Source of the DNA: Pseudomonas baltica
GTDB taxonomy: Bacteria; Pseudomonadota; Gammaproteobacteria; Pseudomonadales; Pseudomonadaceae
Length of the DNA: 64,000 nt
Assembly (NCBI RefSeq): GCF_014235765.1
Contig: NZ_JACMYH010000001.1
Coordinates: 248,001 to 312,000 of the forward strand
Direction of reading: 5' to 3'
Below are positions 49,564 to 61,273 of the stretch, piece after piece. Every line of letters begins with the position of its first letter. Positions within the stretch are counted from its first letter, which is position 1. Below the pieces are notes generated by a model. That model was not told the origin of the DNA and ran no database searches. It worked only from the letters and a program-made list of their open reading frames with translations. The position numbers were made by a program, and so were the translations under genes.

Positions 49564-50877
49564 ATGAGCGCAATGCACCAGCAAGCCATGAATCGCGTCT
49601 ACCAGCAGGTGCTGTCGCGTTTGCTCGGTTCCTTTTCGCCAGCGCGGCGGGTGGCGGTACAGCCACTGATCCAGCGCTTGATGACCGCCGCCGGCGGCGC
49701 CCAGCGGCTGGGCGGCTATCGAGTCGTTTATAGGCTCTGCGGCAGCACGGCCGGCCATGCCGGTCTGGGGTTGCTGCGGGCAGCGCAACTGACCTTGGCT
49801 GCCCGTCATCAACCGACGTTTTTCATCCGTGCGGCGGTGAGCAGCCAGGCCCTGCTCGACGATGTCCGCAACGGCAATGTGCAGCGGGCCTGCAATGCGC
49901 TGTTTCTGCACGACGATCCGCGCATCGAACTGTTGACGTTCGCCGACGATGCCCTGCGGCCGTACGAGTATCGCCTTGCAGGCGTCGACGCCCAGCGCTC
50001 GAGCTGTCGCAGCGAATTGTTGAATGCTGCCCACGAATTCGCCCCCTCTGGATCCGCCGAGCTGCAGCATCGGGGCTATCGAACGATCGCGCGGGTTTAT
50101 CAGCGACTGCTGGGCTACTCGGCCCCGGCCGATGCCATCGTGCTCGACCAACCGGTGTTGCAGCGGCGACGTTTCGTTGCCTGGGCAATGCGTGAGCGAC
50201 GCCGGGCGGGCGCATCGCCCGCGACTCGCGACCATTGGCAGGGCAGTGGCTGTCTGCAAGGGCTGGGTGCTGCTGTCGTGGGTATGCCACGCGGCCAGCG
50301 CGTCGATCCTCTCGACAGGGCGCGATTGCTGGGTATGCATGATCTGCTCGGCGATCCGTCGGCGTCCGATGACGCCATGTGGCAGTTTCTGGGCTGCCAA
50401 CCCGTGCGCCCGCTATTCGATCCACACGAAATCCGCCATCCGCAACTGGCCTGGCTGGCTTACCTGCACGGCCTGCGCAGCCAGTGCTTGCACGGGGGTA
50501 GCTTCGAGCAGGGGTTGGAAGCCTTCCGCAACACCGTGGGCCGAACGGCGGCGAACCAGGTCCGGCCTGCTACGCACCTGCCCAGAGCACTTGTGCAAGA
50601 CGCCGCCGAGCAGATGCAGGCCCGCTTGACCACGTGGTACGGCATGACTCCAGCGGAGCTGAACTGTGCGGTGTACGCCCCGTTCAGCGATCGTGGGGCA
50701 CGCCTGGAGGCATTCCTGACAGCGTGCCATCCGGGTATGCAGGTGGCTCTGCCCCACCTGCACCGCGCGCTGCGTGGTTCCAGGGTTGCAGCGCAGGTCT
50801 CGCAGTGGCTGGAATCGGTCAGCGGGCTGTCTTTGCCAATTCTGCAAGGGCTCTACCAGCGACCCAGATTGCCATGA
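49564..50877 (+). CDS. Uncharacterised protein coupled to the MocR-like regulator
   Basis: I do not recognise this 437-residue protein. It is soluble, with no signal peptide and no clear membrane helix, and is rich in Arg, Ala, Leu and Gln. Segments such as YRVVYRLCGSTAGHAGLGLL, NGNVQRACNALFLHDDPRIE, QHRGYRTIARVYQRLLGY and LTTWYGMTPAELNCAVYAPF alternate helices and loops. The ATG at 49564 is chosen because relatives of unknown function tend to begin near MNRVYQQVLSR and the upstream part looks non-coding. Its TGA overlaps the next start in an ATGA, so it is made together with the MocR-like protein and probably works with it. Confidence 0.7.
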   Translation: MSAMHQQAMNRVYQQVLSRLLGSFSPARRVAVQPLIQRLMTAAGGAQRLGGYRVVYRLCGSTAGHAGLGLLRAAQLTLAARHQPTFFIRAAVSSQALLDDVRNGNVQRACNALFLHDDPRIELLTFADDALRPYEYRLAGVDAQRSSCRSELLNAAHEFAPSGSAELQHRGYRTIARVYQRLLGYSAPADAIVLDQPVLQRRRFVAWAMRERRRAGASPATRDHWQGSGCLQGLGAAVVGMPRGQRVDPLDRARLLGMHDLLGDPSASDDAMWQFLGCQPVRPLFDPHEIRHPQLAWLAYLHGLRSQCLHGGSFEQGLEAFRNTVGRTAANQVRPATHLPRALVQDAAEQMQARLTTWYGMTPAELNCAVYAPFSDRGARLEAFLTACHPGMQVALPHLHRALRGSRVAAQVSQWLESVSGLSLPILQGLYQRPRLP

Positions 50878-52277
50878 ACGGCGCTGCCAGGGACAAGGCC
50901 GGCGCGTTCGCTTATCAAGGTGTGTACCGCTACCTATTGCGTCTGATCGACGGGATCGAGCCAGGGCTGCGTGTCAAGCTCCCATCCCTCCGTGCGCTGG
51001 GGCGAACCCTGGATGTTTCGGTTTCGACCGTGCAGGCCGCCTACGGGCTGCTCGAAGCCGAAGGGCGAATCGAGCCGATCGCCAAGTCCGGTTACTACGC
51101 ACGGGGCTCCACAGCCTTCGGGCCGGCGCTGGTCAGCCCCGATCTGCTCCAGCAGGTACTCGCCGGCGCCTGCCAGTCCAGTGTGGACGTATTCAGTGGC
51201 GCCGCACCACCGCCGCGTACCGATGCCCTGAAGACCCTGCTCAGGTTCGAAGTCGAACTGGCCAGGCGCTACCCGGCGGGGCTGGGGAGCATCCCCCAGC
51301 CGTGCGGTGAACTGGAGCTGCGCCATGCGCTGGCGGCGCGCTACACCCGCTGCCTGGACCACCACTGGTGCGCCGACGATGTCTACATCGGCGGTGACCT
51401 GCTCAGTGTGCTGCACATGACCTGGACCGCCATGCAGCTGCAAGGCGCGGTGGTGGTGGTATTGGTGCCGTGCGGCTGGCGCATTCTGCGCACCTTGCAG
51501 CAGGCCGGGGCGCGGGTGGTCGAGCTGGCGCTCGATGAGCGCGGCCGGGTGCCGATGCAGCGCCTGCGCGAAGTACTTGCCAGGCGCCAGGTGCGTCTGA
51601 TGGTGCTCGGCGCGTCTTTCCATGGCCCGCACGGCACCTGCATCGGTGACGCCGACAAGCGCACGATTGCCAGCCTGCTGGAGCGGCACGGGGTGTGGGT
51701 GGCCGAGGACGACACCGAGGGCGACCTGTGCTTCGAAGCAGTGCTGCGTTTTCGCGAGCTGGTAGCGCCGCAACGCTTGCTGATCTTCGGCTCGCTGCAA
51801 CCCGTCTTTGGTGCCGAGGCGGCTTTCGCCTACCTGCTGTCGCGGCATTGGCCGAGCCGCCTGCAGCAGTACTGCCTGCAACGCGTGACTGCGGCGCCAC
51901 CCTTACGCCACAAGGCGCTTGCTCGGTTCATCGGCAGCGGCGCCTACGACGCTCAGTTGAACCTGCAACGTGAAGCCCTGCAGCAACAGGTGACAGTCTT
52001 CACCACGCTCCTGCACATGCGGCTGAACGAACGATTGCAACTGACACGCAGCGCCGGTGGCGCCTGCGTGTGGGCGCGGGCGCGCTACCCGGTGGACATG
52101 CGCGGCGTCCACGAGGACCTGCGCAGGCAGCGCCTACTGATTGCCCCGGGTGACATCTTCAGCCTGCAGGGCCATTGCCATCAACACCTGCGCCTCAATG
52201 GTTGCGGGCACTCGGCGATGCAGTGGGAGCGCTGCGCCGCAGCGCTGGCAGTGGCCCTGAAAGTGCACGAGGTGTAG
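50874..52277 (+). CDS. MocR-like GntR/aminotransferase-fold regulator lacking the PLP lysine
   Basis: The 467-residue protein joins an N-terminal GntR winged helix (residues about 10-75; LRVKLPSLRALGRTLDVSVS, TVQAAYGLLEAEGRIEPI) to a fold-type I aminotransferase domain (PCGELELRHALAARYTRCLD, VWVAEDDTEGDLCFE, LRLNGCGHS). In active MocR proteins the strand before the cofactor lysine reads roughly GSFSKTLAPGLRLGY; here it reads FGSLQPVFGAEAAFAY, so the Schiff-base lysine is Gln. PLP could be bound only non-covalently, if at all. The start overlaps the preceding unknown gene by four bases. Confidence 0.86.
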   Translation: MNGAARDKAGAFAYQGVYRYLLRLIDGIEPGLRVKLPSLRALGRTLDVSVSTVQAAYGLLEAEGRIEPIAKSGYYARGSTAFGPALVSPDLLQQVLAGACQSSVDVFSGAAPPPRTDALKTLLRFEVELARRYPAGLGSIPQPCGELELRHALAARYTRCLDHHWCADDVYIGGDLLSVLHMTWTAMQLQGAVVVVLVPCGWRILRTLQQAGARVVELALDERGRVPMQRLREVLARRQVRLMVLGASFHGPHGTCIGDADKRTIASLLERHGVWVAEDDTEGDLCFEAVLRFRELVAPQRLLIFGSLQPVFGAEAAFAYLLSRHWPSRLQQYCLQRVTAAPPLRHKALARFIGSGAYDAQLNLQREALQQQVTVFTTLLHMRLNERLQLTRSAGGACVWARARYPVDMRGVHEDLRRQRLLIAPGDIFSLQGHCHQHLRLNGCGHSAMQWERCAAALAVALKVHEV

Positions 52278-52315
52278 TCCACCATCGGTCCATTTCCGAT
52301 TGCCTTGGCTTTTTT

Positions 52316-52331
52316 CTGTATGTATAAACAG
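52316..52331. promoter_or_regulatory. LexA box upstream of the FAN1-helicase operon
   Basis: CTGTATGTATAAACAG fits CTG-N10-CAG with an AT-rich centre. It is 30 bases before the nuclease start and would place both downstream genes under SOS control. Confidence 0.82.
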
Positions 52332-52361
52332 TGGCTTTCATGACACTGGTTTGGCGAAAAC

Positions 52362-54014
52362 GTGGCATTTGCAGCGCTCGAAGACCCTTTCTATTACTTG
52401 GCCAATTTCCGTCGCGTACTGGCGTGGCTGGAGCAACGCTACCTGGACGTGCTGGATACCGAGGAGCTGAGCTTCATCCAGCGTTTCGACGCGCTGCCGC
52501 AGCCGTCCCAGGCGCTGTTGGTGCGCATGATCATGCGCAAGGGCGAGATGTTCCGCGCCAGTCGCCTCGAGTACGCCGAGATCGGTTGTCCAGACGAAGC
52601 AGCGCGACCGCTGCTGGCCAGCGGTTATCTCACCGATCAAGCCCCGCTGACGCTGCAGCAGGTAGGCGAGGTGCTGCTCAAGCCGGAAATCGTCAGCTGT
52701 TTCGCGACCCACCTCGCCAAGCCATCGTTGCCCAAGCCGCAACTGCTGCTGGCCCTTGCCGAACACGACTGGCCCGTGCAGCCGTTTCGGGGCTGGTGTC
52801 CAACGTTGGCCGACACGCTCTACTGCCTGACGGTGCAAGCGCTCTGTGACCGTCTGCGGTTGCTGTTCTTCGGCAATCTGCATCAAGGCTGGACCGAGTT
52901 CGTGCTGGCCGATCTGGGGGTGTATCGCTACGAGGCAGTACAGCTGGCGCCCGAGTCACGGGGGCTGACCCATCGCGACGACGTGGCGGCCGGGCTGGCG
53001 TTGCATGCGTGCAGCGAAGCAATCGAAGCCGGGCTGCCGTGCGAAGACATTCACCGTCAACTGCTGGCGGTGACCACGGACAAATCCTGGTTGCAGAGCC
53101 GTCGGCAGAAGCTGCTGTTCCGCCTGGGCTATGCCTGCGAGCGTCAGCAGGATCTGCAGCAGGCCCTGGTGGTGTACCGCAGCTGCGCGTTTGCCCAGGC
53201 CCGTGCGCGGATCATTCGCGTGCTCGAGTTGCGCGGTGAATACAGCCAGGCGCTGGAATTGGCCGAGCAGGCTAGCCTGGCCCCGCTCAATCCGGCCGAG
53301 GCGCAGCAACTGCCGCGCATGCTGCCGCGCCTGCGTCGGCACTTGGGTTTGCCTGCGCAACCCAAGCGCCAGGCCGCAAAGGTCGCGCGCCTGGACCTGA
53401 CTCTGGTGCTCTGCGAACAGCGCCTGAGCGTCGAGCGGCGGGTCGCCGCGTCGCTGCACAGTGAAGATGCGCCGGTGCATTATGTCGAGAACACCTTGTT
53501 CAACGCCTTGTTCGGCCTGCTGTGCTGGAAGGCGATTTTCGCGCCGTTGCCCGGGGCATTTTTCCACCCGTTCCAGAACGGCCCGGCCGACTTGCATCAG
53601 CCCGACTTCCGCCAGCGTCGCAGTGCGCTGTTCGACGCATGCCTGGGCGAGCTGGACGACGGCCGCTACAAGCACACCATCCGCCGGACCTGGCAGGAAA
53701 AACGCGGCCTGCAATCGCCTTTCGTGCACTGGGGCATGCTCGACGAAAATTTGCTAGAGCTCGCATTGGGCTGTATTCCCGCGCAGCACCTCAAACACTG
53801 TTTCGACCGGGTGCTGGAAGACGTCAAGGCCAACCGCACCGGTATGCCCGACCTCATCCAGTTCTGGCCCGCCGAAGGTCGCTACCTGATGATCGAGGTC
53901 AAGGGGCCCGGCGACCGCTTGCAGGATAACCAACTGCGCTGGCTGGAGTTCTGTGCCCGCCATGCACTGCCGGTGCAGGTCTGCTACGTGGAGTGGGCAG
54001 GACAGCCCGCGTGA
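52362..54014 (+). CDS. FAN1-type VRR-NUC nuclease
   Basis: FAN1 is a structure-specific 5' flap nuclease that cuts around DNA interstrand crosslinks; Pseudomonas encodes a bacterial FAN1 of about this size (550 residues). The N-terminal part binds DNA, the middle (about 220-330) has helical TPR-like repeats (YACERQQDLQQALVVYRSCA), and the C-terminal VRR-NUC domain has Asp497 in GMPDLIQFW and Glu512/Lys514 in MIEVKGPGDRLQDNQ, the PD-EVK catalytic triad. A GTG at 52362 is used because no in-frame ATG fits. A LexA box is just upstream. The helicase gene overlaps its stop by four bases. Confidence 0.9.
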   Translation: MAFAALEDPFYYLANFRRVLAWLEQRYLDVLDTEELSFIQRFDALPQPSQALLVRMIMRKGEMFRASRLEYAEIGCPDEAARPLLASGYLTDQAPLTLQQVGEVLLKPEIVSCFATHLAKPSLPKPQLLLALAEHDWPVQPFRGWCPTLADTLYCLTVQALCDRLRLLFFGNLHQGWTEFVLADLGVYRYEAVQLAPESRGLTHRDDVAAGLALHACSEAIEAGLPCEDIHRQLLAVTTDKSWLQSRRQKLLFRLGYACERQQDLQQALVVYRSCAFAQARARIIRVLELRGEYSQALELAEQASLAPLNPAEAQQLPRMLPRLRRHLGLPAQPKRQAAKVARLDLTLVLCEQRLSVERRVAASLHSEDAPVHYVENTLFNALFGLLCWKAIFAPLPGAFFHPFQNGPADLHQPDFRQRRSALFDACLGELDDGRYKHTIRRTWQEKRGLQSPFVHWGMLDENLLELALGCIPAQHLKHCFDRVLEDVKANRTGMPDLIQFWPAEGRYLMIEVKGPGDRLQDNQLRWLEFCARHALPVQVCYVEWAGQPA

Positions 54015-56260
54015 GCTACACCGTGGCCGTACGGGCCTTGTGCGAGTTCACGGCCAAGGTGGGTGACCTCGACCTGCGCTTCACACCTTCGCCGTCGGCT
54101 CAGGAGGGCATGCTCGGCCATCGCCGGGTGACTCAGGGCCGCGAGGCCGGCTACCAGAGCGAAGTCACCCTCAGCGGCCAATACCATGAGTTGCAGGTGC
54201 GCGGCCGCGCCGACGGCTATGACCCGGCACTGAACCGCCTGGAAGAGATCAAGACCCACCGCGGCGACCTCGATCTGCAGCCTGACAATCATCGCCAATT
54301 GCACTGGGCCCAGGCCAAGGTCTATGCCTGGCTGATGTGTCAGCAACTGCAGCTGACGCGCATGGACGTTGCCTTGGTGTATTTCGATGTCGATTACGAC
54401 AAGCAGACGGTGTTCAGCCAGCAGTGCCAGGCGCAGGATCTGGAAGCACATTTCGAACGGCTGTGTTCGCGCTTCCTGCAATGGGCGCGTCAGGAACTCG
54501 CCCGTAGCGCCGAGCGCGACGCGGCGCTGCGTGCACTGACCTTCCCCCATGCGGCCTTTCGCGTCGGTCAGCGCGAATTGGCGGAAACCGTCTATAAGGC
54601 GGTCAGCACCGGGCGCTGCCTGATGGCCCAGGCCACCACCGGTATCGGCAAGACCCTGGCGACGCTGTTTCCGTTGCTCAAGGCGATGGTCCCGCAGCAA
54701 CTGGACAAGATTTTCTTTCTCAGCGCCAAAAGCCCCGGTCGTGCCCTGGCGCTGGAGGCCGTGGCGCAATTGCATCGCCAGCCGGGGCTACCGCTTCGCA
54801 CGTTGGAAATGGTCGCGCGGGACAAGGCCTGTGAGCACCCGGACAAGGCCTGTCACGGTGAATCCTGCCCGTTGGCCAAGGGCTTCTACGACCGCCTGCC
54901 GGCAGCTCGCGAAGACGCCGTGCGCTTGCAGATCCTGGATCAGGCACAGGTGCGCCAGACCGCCCTGGCGCACCGCATCTGCCCCTATTACCTGAGCCAG
55001 GAACTGGCCCGTTGGGCGGACGTGGTCATCGGCGACTACAACTATTATTTCGACCTCAATGCCCTGCTGTTCGGTCTGGCTCAAGAGCGCCAATGGCGTG
55101 TGGCAGTGTTGGTCGACGAGTCGCACAACCTGGTCGACCGCGCGCGCGGCATGTACAGCGCCACCCTCGAGCAGCGCACGCTGCAGGCCGTGCGCGCGGC
55201 GCCGCCAAGCAAGCTCAAGAGTCCGCTGCAACGTGTGAATCGGGAGTGGAACGCGCTGCACGCCGAGCAATCGGGGCCATACCAGGCGCACGCGCGTCTG
55301 CCGGACAAGTTGATCCTGGCGCTGCTGCGCTGCATCAGTCTGATTGGCGACGAGATGAATGCGCAGCCCCAGGGCATCGATCCGCAACTGCTGGACTTCT
55401 ATTTCCAGGCGTTGCAGTTCACCCGCGTGGCGGAGCTGTTCGACGAGCACTATGTATTCGACGTGACTCGCCGCGACGGTTCGGGCAAGCGTGTGCAGTC
55501 GCAGCTGTGCCTGCGCAACATCGTCCCGGCGCCCTTGCTGGGGCCGCGCATCGCCGCAGCGCGCAGTGCCATTCTGTTTTCCGCCACGCTCAGCCCGCGA
55601 CGCTACTATGCCGACCTGCTCGGGCTACCCAAGGACCATGCGTGGATCGACGTGCAGTCGCCGTTCAGTGCCGAGCAGTTGGAGGTGCGCATCGTCGATG
55701 ACATCTCCACGCGCTTCAACCATCGGCAGGCGTCGCTGGGGCCCATTGTAGAACTGATTGCCAAGCAGTATCTGGCGCAGCCGGGTAACTACCTGGCGTT
55801 CTTCAGCAGTTTCGATTACCTGCAGCAGGTCGAGGCACTGTTGGCCGAGCGCTACCCGAACATCGAGCAATGGGCACAGGCACGCAAGATGGATGAAGGC
55901 GCACGGCGTGACTTTCTTGCCCGCTTCACCTCGACCAGTCAGGGCGTCGGTTTTGCGGTGCTTGGCGGTGCGTTTGGCGAGGGCATCGATTTGCCCGGCA
56001 AGCGCTTGATCGGCGCCTTTATCGCTACCCTTGGATTGGCCCAGTTCAACCCGGTCAACGAGCAGATCAAGGGACGCATGAATACCCTGTTCGGTTCGGG
56101 GTACGACTACACCTACCTGTATCCCGGTTTGTGCAAGGTAGTGCAGGCGGCAGGACGGGTCATCCGTGGTCAGGACGACAGGGGGGTGGTAGTGCTTATC
56201 GACGACCGCTTTGCCGAGGCGCGGGTCAAGAGCCTGTTTCCGCGATGGTGGGCGGTTTAG
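54011..56260 (+). CDS. XPD/DinG-like helicase with N-terminal Cas4-like nuclease domain
   Basis: The 749-residue protein opens with a RecB/Cas4-like domain (residues about 1-170): RGRADGYD, the catalytic pair in LEEIKTHRGDL and QLHWAQAKVYAWLM. The superfamily 2 helicase core follows: Walker A QATTGIGKT, a four-cysteine iron-sulphur cluster region (KACEHPDKACHGESCPLAKG), DEAH box VLVDESHNLVDRA, FSATLSP, and the closing QAAGRVIRG of motif VI. XPD-family helicases unwind 5' to 3'. The GTG start overlaps the FAN1 stop, so nuclease and helicase are co-translated and probably act together in crosslink repair. The SOS box before FAN1 would control both. Confidence 0.9.
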   Translation: MSYTVAVRALCEFTAKVGDLDLRFTPSPSAQEGMLGHRRVTQGREAGYQSEVTLSGQYHELQVRGRADGYDPALNRLEEIKTHRGDLDLQPDNHRQLHWAQAKVYAWLMCQQLQLTRMDVALVYFDVDYDKQTVFSQQCQAQDLEAHFERLCSRFLQWARQELARSAERDAALRALTFPHAAFRVGQRELAETVYKAVSTGRCLMAQATTGIGKTLATLFPLLKAMVPQQLDKIFFLSAKSPGRALALEAVAQLHRQPGLPLRTLEMVARDKACEHPDKACHGESCPLAKGFYDRLPAAREDAVRLQILDQAQVRQTALAHRICPYYLSQELARWADVVIGDYNYYFDLNALLFGLAQERQWRVAVLVDESHNLVDRARGMYSATLEQRTLQAVRAAPPSKLKSPLQRVNREWNALHAEQSGPYQAHARLPDKLILALLRCISLIGDEMNAQPQGIDPQLLDFYFQALQFTRVAELFDEHYVFDVTRRDGSGKRVQSQLCLRNIVPAPLLGPRIAAARSAILFSATLSPRRYYADLLGLPKDHAWIDVQSPFSAEQLEVRIVDDISTRFNHRQASLGPIVELIAKQYLAQPGNYLAFFSSFDYLQQVEALLAERYPNIEQWAQARKMDEGARRDFLARFTSTSQGVGFAVLGGAFGEGIDLPGKRLIGAFIATLGLAQFNPVNEQIKGRMNTLFGSGYDYTYLYPGLCKVVQAAGRVIRGQDDRGVVVLIDDRFAEARVKSLFPRWWAV

Positions 56261-56270
56261 TTTTCGGCTA

Positions 56271-56300
56271 TGTGTGAGCGGGCTCTGCCCGCGAAGAGGC
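56271..56300. repeat. REP-like palindrome
   Basis: TGTGAGCGGGCTCTGCCCGC followed by GAAGAGG is a single short hairpin of the second Pseudomonas REP type (GAGCGGG with CCCGC). It lies between the helicase stop and the terminator. Confidence 0.6.
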
Positions 56301-56314
56301 CGCCACGGAAACAT

Positions 56315-56341
56315 AAAAAAACCCGCCGAAGCGGGTTTTTT
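56315..56341. terminator. Bidirectional terminator between the helicase and nuoN
   Basis: ACCCGC-CGAA-GCGGGT is flanked by six A on the left and six T on the right, giving a 12-base stem. It ends the helicase transcript from one side and the nuo operon from the other. Confidence 0.92.
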
Positions 56342-56355
56342 CATGCAGCCGATCT

Positions 56356-57840
56356 TCAGCCTTTTACAACCACCGAACCCAACTGGAACCCGGCATGCTG
56401 CACCAGCTCCAGCAGCGGTTGCGGGTACACCCCCAGGAGGAAGGCGAGGGCGGCGATGGCCAGCAGCATCACGCCACCAGTGCGCTGTTCCCACTTGAGC
56501 GGGGCATCGGTGCGACGCAGGTTCTTTTCCATCAGGAACAAGGTCACCATCACGCGCAGGTAGTAGAAGACGCCGATGGCGCTACCGATCACCAGCGCAC
56601 CGGTCAGCCACCACAGTTGCGATTCCACGCCCGTGGCGATGATGTAGAACTTGCCGATGAAACCGGCGGTCAGCGGAATGCCTGCCAGCGACAGCATCAT
56701 CACGGTCAGCACCGCAGTCAGGTACGGACGGCGCCAGAACAGGCCGCGGTACTCGTACAATGCATCGGCGTCGCGGCCGTTGTACGGCGACGACATCAGG
56801 GTGATCACGCCGAACGCACCCAGGCTGGTGATCACGTAGGTCACCAGATAGACGCCGATGGCTTCCAGGGCCAGGCCCTTGCTCGCTACCAACGCGATCA
56901 GCAGGTAACCGAAGTGGGCGATGGACGAATAACCCAGCAGGCGCTTGAGGTTGCTCTGGGTCACCGCCAGCAGGTTGCCGATCAGGATCGACGCCACCGC
57001 AATCACCGCCAGCACATCGCTGAGCACACCGCTGCTGGCTGCCGGCGACAGCTGGAACAAGCGCACCACCACGGCAAACACCGCGACCTTGCTGGCAGTG
57101 GCCAGGAACGCAGCGACAGGCGCCGGGGCGCCTTCGTACACGTCGGGTGTCCACAAGTGGAAGGGCACCAGCGACAGCTTGAACGCCAGGCCCACCAGCA
57201 TCATCGCCAGGCCCAGTTGCGCCAGCGCACTCGGCACGCCGGTGGCGGCCAGGGCCAGGCCGATGCCCGAGAAGCTCAGGCTGCCGGCATCGGCGTACAG
57301 CAGCGCCATGCCGAACAGCAGGAACGCCGAGCCTGCGGCCGACAGCACCATGTACTTGATGCCGCCTTCCAGCGAGCGCTTGTTGAAGAAGGCGTAGGCA
57401 ATCAGTCCGTACGTGGGTACCGAGAGCAGTTCCAGGCCGATGAACAAGCCGGCCAGGTGCTGCGCGCAAACCAGTACCAGGCCACCCAGCGCGGCCATCA
57501 GAATCAGCAGGTAAAGCTCTTCACGGTTGCCGGGATAGCCGGTGGCGCCATCACCCAGGTAGGCGTGTGCCAGGGTCACGCAGGCCAGCGTGGCCACCAG
57601 GATCAGCGCCATGTACAGCGCGGCGAAGTTGTCGACCTGCAGCAACGGCGTCACGGTCATGGGCGTCAGCTTGAGCACCGGCAAAATCGACAGCAGCGCC
57701 AGGTTCAAGCCCGCACACGAGAGCAGGAAGGTTTGCGAATGGTTGCGCCGCCAGGCGATCGCCAGCATCACCGCAACGACGGTGACGGTAGTGATCAGCA
57801 GCGGCGCAAGCGCAATAAAGTGTTGAATCGTCAGGTCCAT
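56356..57840 (-). CDS. nuoN: NADH-quinone oxidoreductase subunit N
   Basis: NuoN is one of three antiporter-like proton-pumping subunits in the membrane arm of respiratory complex I. The 494-residue protein has about 14 helices, with [20 protein letters not shown] carrying the conserved helix 7-8 lysine region and [18 protein letters not shown]. The ATG at 57840 gives [16 protein letters not shown]. It is the last gene of the operon, seven bases after nuoM, and is followed by a terminator. Confidence 0.96.
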   Translation of the reverse strand: MDLTIQHFIALAPLLITTVTVVAVMLAIAWRRNHSQTFLLSCAGLNLALLSILPVLKLTPMTVTPLLQVDNFAALYMALILVATLACVTLAHAYLGDGATGYPGNREELYLLILMAALGGLVLVCAQHLAGLFIGLELLSVPTYGLIAYAFFNKRSLEGGIKYMVLSAAGSAFLLFGMALLYADAGSLSFSGIGLALAATGVPSALAQLGLAMMLVGLAFKLSLVPFHLWTPDVYEGAPAPVAAFLATASKVAVFAVVVRLFQLSPAASSGVLSDVLAVIAVASILIGNLLAVTQSNLKRLLGYSSIAHFGYLLIALVASKGLALEAIGVYLVTYVITSLGAFGVITLMSSPYNGRDADALYEYRGLFWRRPYLTAVLTVMMLSLAGIPLTAGFIGKFYIIATGVESQLWWLTGALVIGSAIGVFYYLRVMVTLFLMEKNLRRTDAPLKWEQRTGGVMLLAIAALAFLLGVYPQPLLELVQHAGFQLGSVVVKG

Positions 57841-57847
57841 AGCGCTC

Positions 57848-59380
57848 TTACCGGGCCGAAGCGAGTTGAGTGAAGGCGGTGCCGAACCACTGCTGCACAC
57901 CGGTCATGGTGGCGGCGGAGGTGTCGAGGAAAGGCTGCGGGTAGACGCCAAGCAGAATCAGCAGGCCCGCAAGGCCCAGCACCATGATCAGTTCGCGGTT
58001 GTCCATGCCGGCCAGTACCGCGTCCGACTTGGAGGGGCCGAAGTAGGCTCGGTGAATCATGATCAGCGAGTACACCGAACCGAACACCAGCCCGGAGGTG
58101 GCGATGGCGGTGATCCACGGGGCGACGGTGAAGCTGCCCAGCAGGATCAGGAACTCACCGACGAAGTTGCCCGTGCCCGGCAGGCCCAGCGAGGCAGCGG
58201 CAAAGAACAGGCTGATGGCCGGCAGGTAGGCAATGCGCGACCATAGCCCGCCCATTTCACGCATGTCGCGGGTGTGCAGGCGCTCGTACAACTGGCCGCT
58301 GAGGATGAACAGCGCCGCTGCCGACAAGCCGTGGGCGAGCATCTGGATCACCGCGCCCTGCAGGGCCTGCTGGGTGCCGGAGTAGATACCGATCAGCACG
58401 AAGCCCATGTGGGAGACGCTGGAGAAGGCGATCAGGCGCTTGATGTCGCTCTGCGCGAACGCCAGGAAGGCGCCGTAGAAGATGCCCACCAGACCGAGGG
58501 TCATGGCGATCGGTGCGAACTCTGCCGAGGCATTGGGGAACAGCGGCAGGGCGAAACGCAGGATACCGTAGGCGGCGGTTTTCAGCAGGATACCGGCCAG
58601 GTCCACGGAACCTGCGGTAGGCGCCTGGGCGTGAGCATCGGGCAGCCAGGAGTGGAACGGCACCACCGGCAGCTTCACCGCGAAGGCGATGAAGAAGCCG
58701 AGCATTAGCAGGTATTCGACATGTTCCGGCAACTGCGCCTTGAGCAGGTCGCTGTAGTTGAACGTCATCACACCGGTGTTGCTGTAGTTGAACAGCACCA
58801 GGCCCAGGATCGCCACCAGCATGATCAGGCCGCTGGCCTGAGTGAAGATGAAGAACTTGGTGGCGGCGTAGATCCGGGTCTTCTTGCCATCCGAGGAACT
58901 GTGACCCCAGAGCGCGATGAGGAAATACATCGGCACCAGCATCATTTCCCAGAAGAAGAAGAACAGAAACAGGTCCAGCGCCAGGAACACACCGACCACA
59001 CCGCCCAGAATCCACATCAGGTTGAGGTGGAAGAAGCCGACGTGGCGCTGGATCTCTTTCCACGAGCACAGTACCGAGAGGATACCCAGCAGGCCGGTGA
59101 GCAGGATCATCAGCAGCGACAGGCCATCCAGCGCCAGGTGCACGCTGATGCCGAAGCGCTGGATCCAGTTGAGCTTGAACTCGTAGGCCCAGACAGGTTC
59201 CGCGCCGGGTGCAGGCGCCAGTGTGTAGTCGCCATTGGCCCACAGCCAGAGGCCGAGCGCGAGTTCCAGGGACATGGTCAGCAATGCGATCCAGCGGGGC
59301 AGAGTAGCGCTGCTGCGCTCCGCTACCCAGCACAGAAGGCCGCCGATGAAGGGGATCAGGATCAGCCAGGGCAAAATCAT
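57848..59380 (-). CDS. nuoM: NADH-quinone oxidoreductase subunit M
   Basis: The 510-residue antiporter-like subunit has about 14 helices. Marks are [20 protein letters not shown] with the key glutamate of helix 5, [22 protein letters not shown] with the helix 7 lysine, and [20 protein letters not shown]. It starts with [18 protein letters not shown]. The gene lies 39 bases after nuoL in the usual order. Confidence 0.97.
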   Translation of the reverse strand: MILPWLILIPFIGGLLCWVAERSSATLPRWIALLTMSLELALGLWLWANGDYTLAPAPGAEPVWAYEFKLNWIQRFGISVHLALDGLSLLMILLTGLLGILSVLCSWKEIQRHVGFFHLNLMWILGGVVGVFLALDLFLFFFFWEMMLVPMYFLIALWGHSSSDGKKTRIYAATKFFIFTQASGLIMLVAILGLVLFNYSNTGVMTFNYSDLLKAQLPEHVEYLLMLGFFIAFAVKLPVVPFHSWLPDAHAQAPTAGSVDLAGILLKTAAYGILRFALPLFPNASAEFAPIAMTLGLVGIFYGAFLAFAQSDIKRLIAFSSVSHMGFVLIGIYSGTQQALQGAVIQMLAHGLSAAALFILSGQLYERLHTRDMREMGGLWSRIAYLPAISLFFAAASLGLPGTGNFVGEFLILLGSFTVAPWITAIATSGLVFGSVYSLIMIHRAYFGPSKSDAVLAGMDNRELIMVLGLAGLLILLGVYPQPFLDTSAATMTGVQQWFGTAFTQLASAR

Positions 59381-59419
59381 GACGGGCTCGTTTCCTTTCG
59401 CAAAGTCACAGGATTCATA

Positions 59420-61269
<1,850 letters not shown>

Positions 61270-61273
<4 letters not shown>

